Positions 1 to 5,310 of a stretch of 5,310 nucleotides of DNA are shown here, piece after piece. The translations under genes and the position numbers were made by a program. The stretch lies in the NCBI GenBank assembly GCA_009776385.1, contig WRFT01000136.1, positions 1 through 5,310 of the forward strand. The letters are read 5' to 3'. Every line of letters begins with the position of its first letter. Within the stretch, counting starts at the first letter, position 1. Source of the DNA: Clostridia bacterium (lineage in GTDB: Bacteria > Bacillota > Clostridia > Christensenellales > Aristaeellaceae). The notes under the pieces are model-generated. The model had not been told where the DNA came from. It was given only the letters and a program-made list of their open reading frames with translations, and searched no databases.

Positions 1-2
1 CA

Positions 3-743
3 TTTAACACGCAGCTGAAGGTCAACTTGATGGTGTTATTGGAGGGTTTGGCGCTTTTTTTACCGCTGGCGGTTCTGCGCTTCGGCACGGACATCGTATC
101 GGGAGCGGCCGAAGCGATGGTGCGGGCGATAAGCCGGCTTTCGTCCTGTGACGAATGGTTGATTTTTTTCAACCGGGTTGGTTTGGCCGGCATGACGCCC
201 GCGCTGGCGAAGGCTCAAAACGCTGCGGGGGCGGCGTTACTGCCCGCCGTCAGACAGGAGTTGCTGGCCAGCTTTACCACCTCCTTAAAGCTGCTGCTGT
301 CACAGGCAATCCCGGCAGGGCTCCTCCTCTACGCGGGTGTCGGCGCCCTGGCCATGGTGATGATTCCGGTTATGCGCGCCCGTAAAAGCGGTATTCCGCT
401 GCGGATACCGGAGCCCTTCGAGCGGTGGCGGTTAACCGAGGGCATGGCGCGGATGGCCGGGTTCATGGCGGCAGGCTATGTCATCCCCCTGGTAACGGCA
501 AACCCGGCGGTTTTGATGGCGGCGGTGATGATGCGGACACTTTTTAAGGTGGCGCTGGTCACGCAAGGGTTGGCGGCCTGGTCTTTTTGGCAGAAAAAAA
601 GCGGGTGGCCGCGGGCAAAGCGCCGCGCCGTCATGACGCTTGTGACATTGTTGTTCTATCAAGTTCCCCTCATCATGGGTATCGCGGAACAATTGACGGA
701 CAGAAGGGGCTTGCGCCCGAAAAAGGAGGAAGATGCGCGGTGA
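3..743 (+). CDS. DUF2232 (YybS-like) integral membrane protein, 5' end outside the window
   Basis: The frame is open from the left edge to TGA at 741-743, giving 246 visible residues, so the gene is probably 5'-truncated. DUF2232 proteins are usually near 300 residues, which leaves roughly 60-70 to the left. An internal start at ATG 30, with GAAGG 8 nt before it, cannot be excluded. Numbering from codon 3, hydrophobic segments lie near residues 10-30, 95-124, 147-165, 168-197 and 207-226. The family pattern is visible: a PAGLLLY-type helix, then a basic turn and IPEPFERWRL (135-144), further helices, and a charged tail with LTDRRG (231-236), matching the D..dfR-type end of the family. It is an inner-membrane protein of unknown molecular function. 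Its place before rplI matches B. subtilis yybS, although gdpP is missing. Its stop overlaps the rplI start (GTGA, 740-743), implying translational coupling. The family call is from pattern recall, not a search. Confidence 0.8.
   Translation, partial: FNTQLKVNLMVLLEGLALFLPLAVLRFGTDIVSGAAEAMVRAISRLSSCDEWLIFFNRVGLAGMTPALAKAQNAAGAALLPAVRQELLASFTTSLKLLLSQAIPAGLLLYAGVGALAMVMIPVMRARKSGIPLRIPEPFERWRLTEGMARMAGFMAAGYVIPLVTANPAVLMAAVMMRTLFKVALVTQGLAAWSFWQKKSGWPRAKRRAVMTLVTLLFYQVPLIMGIAEQLTDRRGLRPKKEEDAR
724..730 (+). promoter_or_regulatory. Strong ribosome binding site that fixes the GTG start of rplI
   Basis: AGGAGGA lies 9 nt before GTG 740 and inside the end of the upstream membrane protein gene. 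The L9 frame is open further upstream, to about 587. This site, plus the fact that L9 proteins begin with M-K-V-I-L-L, picks GTG 740 over the longer version. Confidence 0.85.
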
Positions 744-1204
744 AGGTCATCTTATTGACGGATGTGCAGGGGACCGGTAAGAAGGAGCAGATTATCAACG
801 TATCGGACGGGTTCGCGCGGAACTATCTCTTCCCTAAAAAATGGGCCATGGAGGCGACGCCCGCCGCGGTAAAGGAAATTGAGGAAAAACGGAATCGCGA
901 GGCGGGCCGCGAGCAGAAGCGCCGGGAAGAGGCGATGCAGCGGGCCGGGGAACTGCGCGGAAAGCCCATCGTCATTCACGCCAAATGCGGCAGCACGGGA
1001 AGGCTGTACGGGTCCGTTACCGCGCAGGAAGTCGCCGAGGCAATTACCGCGCAGCACGGGATTACCGTCGATAAGCGGCGCTTAGAGCTGAAGGAGCCAA
1101 TCCGCCAGTTGGGGGATTCCCCCCTGTCGGTATGGCTGTATCAGGGAATTACAGCGGAGATGACCGTGCGTGTGGTAAAAGATGAAAAGAAGACCGCCGA
1201 ATGA
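740..1204 (+). CDS. rplI: 50S ribosomal protein L9 (bL9)
   Basis: This is the 154-residue bL9 protein, which binds 23S rRNA at the base of the L1 stalk and helps maintain reading frame during translation. The N-terminal RNA-binding domain (1-50) begins VKVILLTDVQGTGKK and continues with VSDGFARNYLFPKKWA (21-36), the L9 signature; glycines and basic residues typical of the rRNA-binding loop are present. Residues 41-75 form a highly charged stretch (Glu/Arg/Lys) fitting the long helix that links the two domains. The C-terminal domain (about 80-147) contains GRLYGSVTAQEVAEAI and DKRRLEL..PIRQLG. Length matches the usual 147-155 residues. Translation starts at GTG 740, overlapping the upstream stop by 4 nt, and dnaB follows after 11 nt. 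The LTDVQGTGKKEQII region departs slightly from the usual GKKGDVV but remains recognisable. Confidence 0.97.
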   Translation: MKVILLTDVQGTGKKEQIINVSDGFARNYLFPKKWAMEATPAAVKEIEEKRNREAGREQKRREEAMQRAGELRGKPIVIHAKCGSTGRLYGSVTAQEVAEAITAQHGITVDKRRLELKEPIRQLGDSPLSVWLYQGITAEMTVRVVKDEKKTAE

Positions 1205-1215
1205 GAGGAGCCTGA

Positions 1216-2610
1216 ATGCAACAGGATATCAACGCCTCCGCGTCCCTGCCGAATCATGACGGCGCCGAAAGATCGGTATTGGGCGCCATTCTGCAATCCG
1301 CGCAAGCCCTAAACGTTGCCGCGGAGATGCTGGAAAGCGACGATTTTTACGCCCCCGCGCACCGTGAGATCTTCGCCGCCTGCATGGCGGTATTGGGGCA
1401 GGGAGGCGCCGTGGATTTTATCACTGTCAACGCGGAGTTGGAAAGAAAGGGCTTATCGGAAGGAACGGGCGGCGCGGAGTATTTAATCGCGCTTATCCGC
1501 TCCGTTCCCGCGCCCGCGGGTGTTCGGGCGTACGCCAACATCGTGCTGGAAAAATCGACGTTCCGCAAGCTTATTCGCGCGGCGGACCGGATTCGCGAGG
1601 AGAGTTATAAGCAGCAGGCTCCCCTTAAAGAAGTGGTCAGCCAAGCCCAGGAAGCCGTGTTTGATATCGCCATGCGCCGGGCGTTGGGCGATAGGCTTAC
1701 GCCCATCGATGCCTTGCTGGACGTGGCCGTGAATAAAATGGAAGAGTATACCCGCCTCAAGGGGGAATATTCCGGGATACCTACGGGTTTTGCCGATCTG
1801 GACAAGCTTTTAACCGGCCTGCACGGGGGCGAGCTGATTCTCATCGGCGCCAGGCCCTCTATGGGAAAGACCAGCCTGGCCATGAACATATGCCAGTACG
1901 CGGCGATGATGAAACGCAAGAAGACGGCCGTATTCAGCCTGGAAATGCCGCGCGAGCAGATTATCATGCGGATGCTTTGCTCACAGGCGCGGGTCAACAT
2001 GCACAATGTCCGTTCGGGCTTTCTTAGGCAGGATGATTGGAAGAAGATATACGACGCCATGAAAATGCTTAAGCATGTTCCGCTGTATATTGATGATACG
2101 GGCGGTATTAAGCCTTCGCAGATACGCACGCGGGCCCGAAAAATGAGCCTAACGGAGGGGCTGGACCTGATCATGGTTGATTATCTGCAGCTGATGGCGT
2201 CGGACAAACGCTCGGAAAACAGGCAGTTGGAAGTATCCGAGATTTCACGGCAGCTAAAGACCATTGCGCTGGAACTGAATGTGCCCGTCATCGCGTGCGC
2301 GCAGTTGAACCGATCGCCCGAAAAACGGGATGGAAAAAAGCCCGTGCTCAGCGATCTGCGGGATTCCGGCGCCATTGAACAGGACGCGGACGTGGTGATG
2401 TTTTTGCACAGGGAGGATTACTATAACAAGGCCACGGAAAATAAAAATGTCGCGGAGCTGAGTATAGCCAAGCAGCGTAACGGCCCTCAGGGGCTGGTGA
2501 AACTCGCGTGGCGGGAAGAATGGCTGACGTTTATTAGCCTGGACAGAACGGGCGCGCCGGCTCAAGGAGTGAAGGAACAGGATGGATATGCAGGGGATTA
2601 TGACGGTTGA
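1216..2610 (+). CDS. dnaB: Replicative DNA helicase DnaB (B. subtilis DnaC type)
   Basis: This 464-residue protein is the hexameric ATP-driven helicase that unwinds DNA ahead of the replisome and recruits primase. The N-terminal helical domain spans about 10-125, with the usual AERSVLGAIL (17-26) and the FY.PAHR.IF pattern (44-53). After a linker helix, the RecA-like ATPase domain begins near 185 (SGIPTGFADLDKLLTGLH). Walker A is GARPSMGKTS (211-220), followed by SLEMP (241-245). Walker B is LIMVDYLQLM (318-327), the AQLNRSPEKR motif is at 362-371 with sensor Q363, LSDLRDSGAIEQDADVV lies at 378-394, and KQRNGPQG (419-426) carries the predicted arginine finger. All catalytic motifs are intact, with no intein or truncation. 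ATG 1216 is preceded by AGAGGAG (1204-1210, spacing 5 nt). It sits 11 nt after rplI and its 3' end overlaps yhaM by 29 nt. Confidence 0.98.
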   Translation: MQQDINASASLPNHDGAERSVLGAILQSAQALNVAAEMLESDDFYAPAHREIFAACMAVLGQGGAVDFITVNAELERKGLSEGTGGAEYLIALIRSVPAPAGVRAYANIVLEKSTFRKLIRAADRIREESYKQQAPLKEVVSQAQEAVFDIAMRRALGDRLTPIDALLDVAVNKMEEYTRLKGEYSGIPTGFADLDKLLTGLHGGELILIGARPSMGKTSLAMNICQYAAMMKRKKTAVFSLEMPREQIIMRMLCSQARVNMHNVRSGFLRQDDWKKIYDAMKMLKHVPLYIDDTGGIKPSQIRTRARKMSLTEGLDLIMVDYLQLMASDKRSENRQLEVSEISRQLKTIALELNVPVIACAQLNRSPEKRDGKKPVLSDLRDSGAIEQDADVVMFLHREDYYNKATENKNVAELSIAKQRNGPQGLVKLAWREEWLTFISLDRTGAPAQGVKEQDGYAGDYDG

Positions 2611-3538
2611 AAAGGATACGCGGTACGAGGGCTTCTTTTTAGTCAGGCAAAGCGAGCAGCGCGCCGCCAGCAACGGCAGCCGTTATCTGGACATGACGCT
2701 CGGGGACAAGTCCGGCGAGATAAACGCCAAACTGTGGGACGGCTCCGTGCCGCCCCCGCCGATAGGCGCGGTGGTGAAGGCGCGCGGCCTCATGCAGGAA
2801 TACAACGGGCGGATGCAATTCCGTGTAGAGAAGATGCGCCAGGCGGAACCGCAGGACAAGGTGGATATTTCGCTGTTAACGCACAGCGCCCCGGAGGATC
2901 CGCAGGTGATGGCGGACCGCGTCACGGCCGCTGTCGAGGGTATGCAGAACCCGGATATCCGCGCGATATGCCGTCAAATGCTAAAGATGGCCGGAGATCA
3001 CCTGTATTATTTTCCAGCGGCTCAAAAGCTGCACCATGCCGAGCGGGCGGGCCTTTTGCATCATATAACGGGCATGCTGTCCCTGTGTGACGCGATGCTG
3101 CCCCTCTATCCGTTCCTTAACGCGGACCTGCTGCGGGCCGGAATTATTCTGCATGATCTGGCTAAAATTACGGAAATGAAATCGGATATATACGGCGTCG
3201 TTTCCGATTATTCGCCGGACGGGCTTCTGGTGGGGCATCTGGTGCGCGGCGTCGCGATGCTGGCGCAGGCCGCGCAAAGCGCAGGGGTGCAGGGCGAGGC
3301 GGTGCTGCTTTTAGAACATATGATTATCAGCCATCACAACGAGCCGGAATACGGCAGCCCCCGCAGGCCCATGTTTCCGGAAGCGGAGCTTCTGCATTGG
3401 ATAGACCTTGTCGACGCGCGTATCAATGAGATGCGCGGCATCCTGGCGCGCACGCCGCCGGGCGCTTTTTCCGAGAAGATTTGGTCCTTGGACAGGCGCG
3501 TCTATCACCCTGCCATTGACGCCAAACAGCCGGACTGA
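2582..3538 (+). CDS. yhaM: YhaM-like 3'-5' exonuclease (OB-fold + HD domain)
   Basis: The 318-residue protein matches the YhaM/Cbf1 family (B. subtilis YhaM, about 314 residues), metal-dependent 3'-5' exonucleases acting on RNA and single-stranded DNA in the cytoplasm. An N-terminal OB-fold (about 15-90) shows SNGSRYLDMTLGDKSGEI followed by AKLWD (49-53). The HD domain (about 150-305) has all expected metal ligands: H161 in GLLHHITGM, H191-D192 in ILHDLAK, H219 in GHLVRG, H251-H252 in ISHHNEPEYGSP, and D275/D278 in WIDLVDARI. The start is slightly uncertain: ATG 2582 has AAGGA 5 nt before it, while ATG 2588 would give MQGIM, closer to the B. subtilis N-terminus as I recall it, and ATG 2600 is weaker. 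Any of these overlaps the end of dnaB, so translation is probably coupled. HD-domain phosphohydrolase is a broader alternative label, but the OB-HD order favours YhaM. Confidence 0.9.
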   Translation: MDMQGIMTVEKDTRYEGFFLVRQSEQRAASNGSRYLDMTLGDKSGEINAKLWDGSVPPPPIGAVVKARGLMQEYNGRMQFRVEKMRQAEPQDKVDISLLTHSAPEDPQVMADRVTAAVEGMQNPDIRAICRQMLKMAGDHLYYFPAAQKLHHAERAGLLHHITGMLSLCDAMLPLYPFLNADLLRAGIILHDLAKITEMKSDIYGVVSDYSPDGLLVGHLVRGVAMLAQAAQSAGVQGEAVLLLEHMIISHHNEPEYGSPRRPMFPEAELLHWIDLVDARINEMRGILARTPPGAFSEKIWSLDRRVYHPAIDAKQPD

Positions 3539-3544
3539 TAGAAT
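3516..3544 (+). promoter_or_regulatory. Sigma-A-type promoter for the lipoprotein gene
   Basis: A -35 box TTGACG (3516-3521, 5 of 6 to TTGACA) is followed after exactly 17 nt by TAGAAT (3539-3544, 5 of 6 to TATAAT). The bases TGA just before the -10 box also form an extended -10 (TGn). It straddles the yhaM stop codon and points at the gene starting at 3615, giving a predicted leader of about 60-65 nt. Because both boxes and the spacing agree, this is a stronger case than a lone box match, but it has not been tested. Confidence 0.6.
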
Positions 3545-3614
3545 AAAGCGGAGTTAGTACCCGAGCATCCATAGAACTCTTGATTATTTCCTCGGCCAAA
3601 ACGGAGGTGCGGCT

Positions 3615-4421
3615 ATGAAAAAACGCATGAAACCGCTCATCGCGGCGCTGCTTCTGCTTCCGCTGCTGTCCGCGTGCCGGCAGCCGGAGATTGAAAACTT
3701 ACTGGTATTTGACCCTTCCATGGCAACCACCGCGCCCACGGCGGCGCCCGTCATACAACAAGTGCCCGTGGACCCGCCGGTCACCGACTGGGACGCGGAG
3801 TTAAATCCCGCCCAAGAGGAAGACATTAATCCGGAGGGGCAGTATGTTCCCGGCCTGGGGCCGCAGCCCGGATACGTGTTCGCCGGCGCGACACCCATGC
3901 CATTGAACCCCATCGATATGCCCACCCCGACGCCGCGCCCGAAACTCACGTTTACCTACCGTGAGTATGATGTGACGCGGATGGGTATCAGCTTCAGCGC
4001 GCCTGACAACTGGGAGGTAGACGATTCGGTTGACGGCATTATTTTGCTGCAGCAGCCGGAAGCGGACGTTCTGGATAATTACCGCGCGTTCTTGTCCATC
4101 GAGATACGGGCGACCAACGCCACCCTATCCAAGGCGGAAATGCGTACGCAGCTCAAGGGCATTTTAGAAACGCTTCGCGGCGGGTACGTAACCTGGGAGC
4201 AGAAGGTCGAGGCGGAGCGCACGCTGATGCAAAAGACGGGTTTTTATAACGATTACCGGGGCGTGATGATGGACGGCACCATCGTGCGGGGCCGCGTGCA
4301 GGTGGCAAGCGTGAATAAAAAAACCGTGACCGTTCATATCAGCTGCCCCGGCGGCTTTAATGAAGATTTTATGGGCGGCGTGTATACCAAGCTTAGAAAC
4401 ACATTAAAAGAAACGCGGTAA
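3615..4421 (+). CDS. Predicted lipoprotein with Pro/Thr-rich linker, function unknown
   Basis: The 268-residue protein starts with a lipoprotein signal: positive MKKRMK, a Leu/Ala-rich core, and the lipobox LLSAC (17-21). Cys21 is the predicted lipidated residue, anchoring the mature protein outside the membrane. Residues 22-110 are low in hydrophobics and rich in Pro, Thr and Ala, ending in TPTPRP (104-109), so they probably form a flexible spacer. Residues 112-266 look like one globular alpha/beta domain, with YDVTRMGISFSAPDNWEV (118-135) resembling the GFSF..P..W pattern at the start of PsbP/DUF1795-like domains. That resemblance is weak and only suggestive. ATG 3615 has GGAGG (3603-3607) 7 nt before it. 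The gene has its own promoter and follows yhaM by 76 nt, so it is probably not functionally tied to the replication genes. A role in envelope function is an inference from location only. Confidence 0.85.
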   Translation: MKKRMKPLIAALLLLPLLSACRQPEIENLLVFDPSMATTAPTAAPVIQQVPVDPPVTDWDAELNPAQEEDINPEGQYVPGLGPQPGYVFAGATPMPLNPIDMPTPTPRPKLTFTYREYDVTRMGISFSAPDNWEVDDSVDGIILLQQPEADVLDNYRAFLSIEIRATNATLSKAEMRTQLKGILETLRGGYVTWEQKVEAERTLMQKTGFYNDYRGVMMDGTIVRGRVQVASVNKKTVTVHISCPGGFNEDFMGGVYTKLRNTLKETR

Positions 4422-5099
4422 GGGCGTTTGATAATCACGCCTCATAAAGAAACAAAAATGATAAGTCCCGTCCGAAAAAAGCAGCATAACCACTATACCG
4501 TCTTTGATGACTTCATTTTCTATTAACTTGATATAATTAACGTCATAAAAGTTAACCTCGATATAATATTTACGATCTACGGAAAGAATTTTTCTATTGA
4601 TTAAGCCCTTCTCGAAATAACTCATCAACTCCTCTAATGGCCTATCTTCTTCTGTCATGAGAAGAAAACAACTCTCAGCCTTGCCTTGAATCCAGTTCAA
4701 AGCATCGATTCTTAGAAAATCTCCTGTCACTTCGCATACCCCACAGATTATATGGCAGCTTACATCTACCAACAATTGGAATAGGGAATCTCTCATCTCC
4801 TATTGCGTACATGTAGTATCTTTTTCTTACCCCAAGCTCTTCGATATGCTGTTGTAGTAATTCCCAAACCTCGGTATCATCTTCTTGTTCGGTCCAACTA
4901 TACTCATAACATTTAATATTCGTATGAGAGAAATAGTTGTCCCATTCCTTAGTCCATTCTGACCACATGAAGTTGTATACTCTCCTTTTTTCCCTATTAG
5001 GTTACTCAGGCGCTTCATTTTTTGATATCTTTTCTGTACAGCTTCGTTTGTTCCTGCTTTTTCAACATGCCCTATATAGCATACTTCAACATTGCTCAA
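4404..5099 (-). pseudogene. Interrupted AT-rich gene of unknown function (two compensating frameshifts)
   Basis: No single frame covers this region, but three protein-like pieces join well. Piece 1 runs from TTG 5099 (SNVEVCYIGHVEKAG...) to the run of six A on the - strand (4986-4991). Adding one A there leads straight into piece 2 (VYNFMWSEWTKEWDNYF... to LPYNLW). At the run of four G on the - strand (4739-4742), removing one G leads into piece 3 (VCEVTGDFLRIDALNWIQG... to the stop at 4404-4406). The repaired protein would be about 231 residues, soluble, rich in aromatic and acidic residues, with no signal peptide or membrane segment. I do not recognise it. The TTG start has no good ribosome binding site, so the N-terminus is doubtful. 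The last residues (after MRRD) overlap the lipoprotein 3' end by 18 nt and may come from host DNA. Base composition is far more AT-rich than the genes upstream. It could be a decayed gene or an intact one with homopolymer sequencing errors. Confidence 0.6.
4422..4442. other. Short hairpin between two convergent gene ends
   Basis: GGGCGT (4422-4427) can pair with ACGCCT (4437-4442), giving five Watson-Crick pairs plus one G-U around a 9-nt loop. It lies directly after the lipoprotein stop codon. Neither strand has a run of T after the stem, so it is at best a weak terminator or an RNA 3' end structure. Confidence 0.25.
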
Positions 5100-5143
5100 T
5101 TGGGAATTTCATATCTCCCGTTTGCTCAGTTGGGTGTTTTCAT
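5092..5143. repeat. Two-copy imperfect direct repeat, 30-31 nt period
   Basis: TTGCTCAATTGGGAATTTCAT (5092-5112) recurs as a closely similar unit at 5122-5143, TTGCTCAGTTGGG followed by a T-rich end and CAT. Differences are a few substitutions and one extra T. On the - strand each copy begins ATGAAA and ends in TGAGCAA. It lies over and just upstream of the presumed start of the interrupted - strand gene, so it could be a duplicated leader or binding site, or simple local duplication. Confidence 0.5.
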
Positions 5144-5214
5144 CGGTGGAACTGATGCAGTTTGTCGGGGTGTGCCTGTATATCCGGTGTATGTTATACC
5201 CCGGTCGTTTGCGA

Positions 5215-5246
5215 GGGGGAAGGGGGTTGTTATGGGGTAGTGGGGG
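5215..5246 (+). other. G-rich tract with four G4-5 runs (possible G-quadruplex)
   Basis: Runs of G are at 5215-5219, 5222-5226, 5234-5237 and 5242-5246, separated by 2, 7 and 4 bases. This fits the usual four-run, short-loop quadruplex pattern with at least four G per run. The last run is also one arm of the neighbouring hairpin, so the two structures would exclude each other. Confidence 0.45.
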
Positions 5247-5265
5247 AGGAATCGAAACCTCCCCC
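5242..5265 (-). terminator. Perfect 8-bp GC-rich hairpin, possible terminator
   Basis: GGGGGAGG (5242-5249) and CCTCCCCC (5258-5265) are exact inverse complements around an 8-nt loop. On the - strand the hairpin begins 5 nt after a TAG (5273-5271) that would close the reading frame entering from the right edge, a usual place for a terminator. However, the bases after the stem on that strand (ACTACCCC) have no T run, so intrinsic termination would be weak. The + strand also lacks a T run. Confidence 0.35.
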
Positions 5266-5270
5266 GGCTC

Positions 5271-5309
5271 CTAACGTGTGAAGTACGCCGTTTTGATGGC
5301 CTGGCCTCC
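5271..5309 (-). CDS. Possible C-terminal end of a gene cut by the right edge
   Basis: On the - strand, the frame starting at 5309 reads GGQAIKTAYFTR and then TAG (5273-5271). Only 12 residues are visible, so no family can be named. The case rests on a plausible protein-like ending and on a strong hairpin starting 5 nt after the stop. Another - strand frame is also open from the edge to 5230, so the choice of frame is uncertain. Confidence 0.2.
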   Translation of the reverse strand, partial: GGQAIKTAYFTR

Positions 5310-5310
5310 G

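Larger units (their letters stand above)
5100..5310. other. Right-end region without a convincing complete gene
   Basis: Short reading frames cross this stretch on the + strand, including a hydrophobic one (5022-5240), but none has a ribosome binding site or recognisable protein character. What it does hold is the imperfect repeat, the G-rich tract, the 8-bp hairpin and the possible gene end listed separately. Composition rises from AT-rich to GC-rich between about 5150 and 5215, which suggests the right border of the AT-rich segment. Confidence 0.5.

Noticed and set aside
587..739. Upstream in-frame extension of rplI to an earlier ATG.
   Set aside because: L9 begins with the MKVILL motif at 740, a strong AGGAGGA sits just before it, and the extension would overlap the DUF2232 gene by over 150 nt.
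1605..2174. A 189-codon open frame on the - strand inside dnaB.
   Set aside because: It lies wholly antisense to intact, highly conserved helicase motifs and its translation is low-complexity Ser/Arg-rich, typical of a GC-rich shadow frame.
2254..2673. A 139-codon open frame on the - strand across the dnaB-yhaM junction.
   Set aside because: It is antisense to both real genes, with no recognisable protein character.
4404..4968. The two - strand frames 4675-4968 and 4404-4796 as two separate overlapping genes.
   Set aside because: They would overlap by about 120 nt, neither start has a well-spaced ribosome binding site, and a one-base change at the G4 run joins them into a smooth protein.
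4985..4992. Programmed -1 frameshifting at the A6 run.
   Set aside because: The slippery heptamer A-AAA-AAG is not in the needed phase, A6 is short for transcriptional slippage, and a second opposite shift would still be required downstream.
5022..5240. A 72-codon hydrophobic + strand frame that might be a small membrane protein.
   Set aside because: It has no ribosome binding site, its hydrophobic part is antisense to the first piece of the - strand gene, and its end is set by the G-rich tract.
5235..5270. On the - strand, GGAGG-TTTCGATT-CCTCC looks like the T arm of a tRNA or tmRNA.
   Set aside because: The loop has one base too many, and no matching acceptor strand or credible anticodon arm is found in the 45-60 nt before it, all of which are within the window.
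1..5310. CRISPR arrays, insertion sequences, transposase or integrase genes, riboswitches, and toxin-antitoxin pairs.
   Set aside because: No regularly spaced repeats, no recognisable transposase or integrase motifs, no terminal inverted repeats flanking the AT-rich segment, and no small paired genes were seen.

Overview
The window looks like chromosomal DNA from a fairly GC-rich member of the Firmicutes, probably class Clostridia. This rests on gene content: a DUF2232/YybS-type membrane protein, ribosomal protein L9 and the replicative helicase DnaB follow one another on the + strand, as in the conserved Firmicutes rpsF-ssb-rpsR-yybS-gdpP-rplI-dnaB neighbourhood. A YhaM-type OB-fold/HD exonuclease and a lipoprotein with a Thr/Pro-rich linker come next. 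The species cannot be named from the sequence.

Positions 1-3538 form one tightly packed + strand unit. The DUF2232 gene enters from the left edge and its stop overlaps the GTG start of rplI by 4 nt. dnaB starts 11 nt after rplI, and yhaM starts 29 nt inside the end of dnaB. No promoter or terminator is visible between them, so they are probably cotranscribed from a promoter left of the window. The c-di-AMP phosphodiesterase gene gdpP, which often sits between the DUF2232 gene and rplI, is absent here. The unit combines ribosome assembly (L9), replication fork unwinding (DnaB) and 3'-to-5' nucleic acid trimming (YhaM), plus a membrane protein of unknown role.

Positions 3516-4421 hold a separate transcription unit. 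A near-consensus sigma-A-type promoter straddles the yhaM stop codon and drives a predicted secreted lipoprotein with a signal peptide, a lipobox, a disordered Pro/Thr linker and one globular domain.

From about 4430 to 5100 the DNA becomes clearly AT-rich and holds a convergent, - strand, unrecognised gene. It is readable only as three pieces in two frames. Two opposite single-base shifts, both at homopolymer runs, would restore one protein of about 231 residues. This is either a decayed acquired gene or a gene carrying two sequence errors. The last 210 bases have no convincing complete gene. They carry an imperfect tandem repeat, a G-rich tract of four G4-5 runs, a perfect 8-bp hairpin and perhaps the C-terminal end of a - strand gene cut by the window edge.

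I see no convincing new multi-gene system. The most unusual part is the AT-rich right end with its interrupted orphan gene and structured flank.
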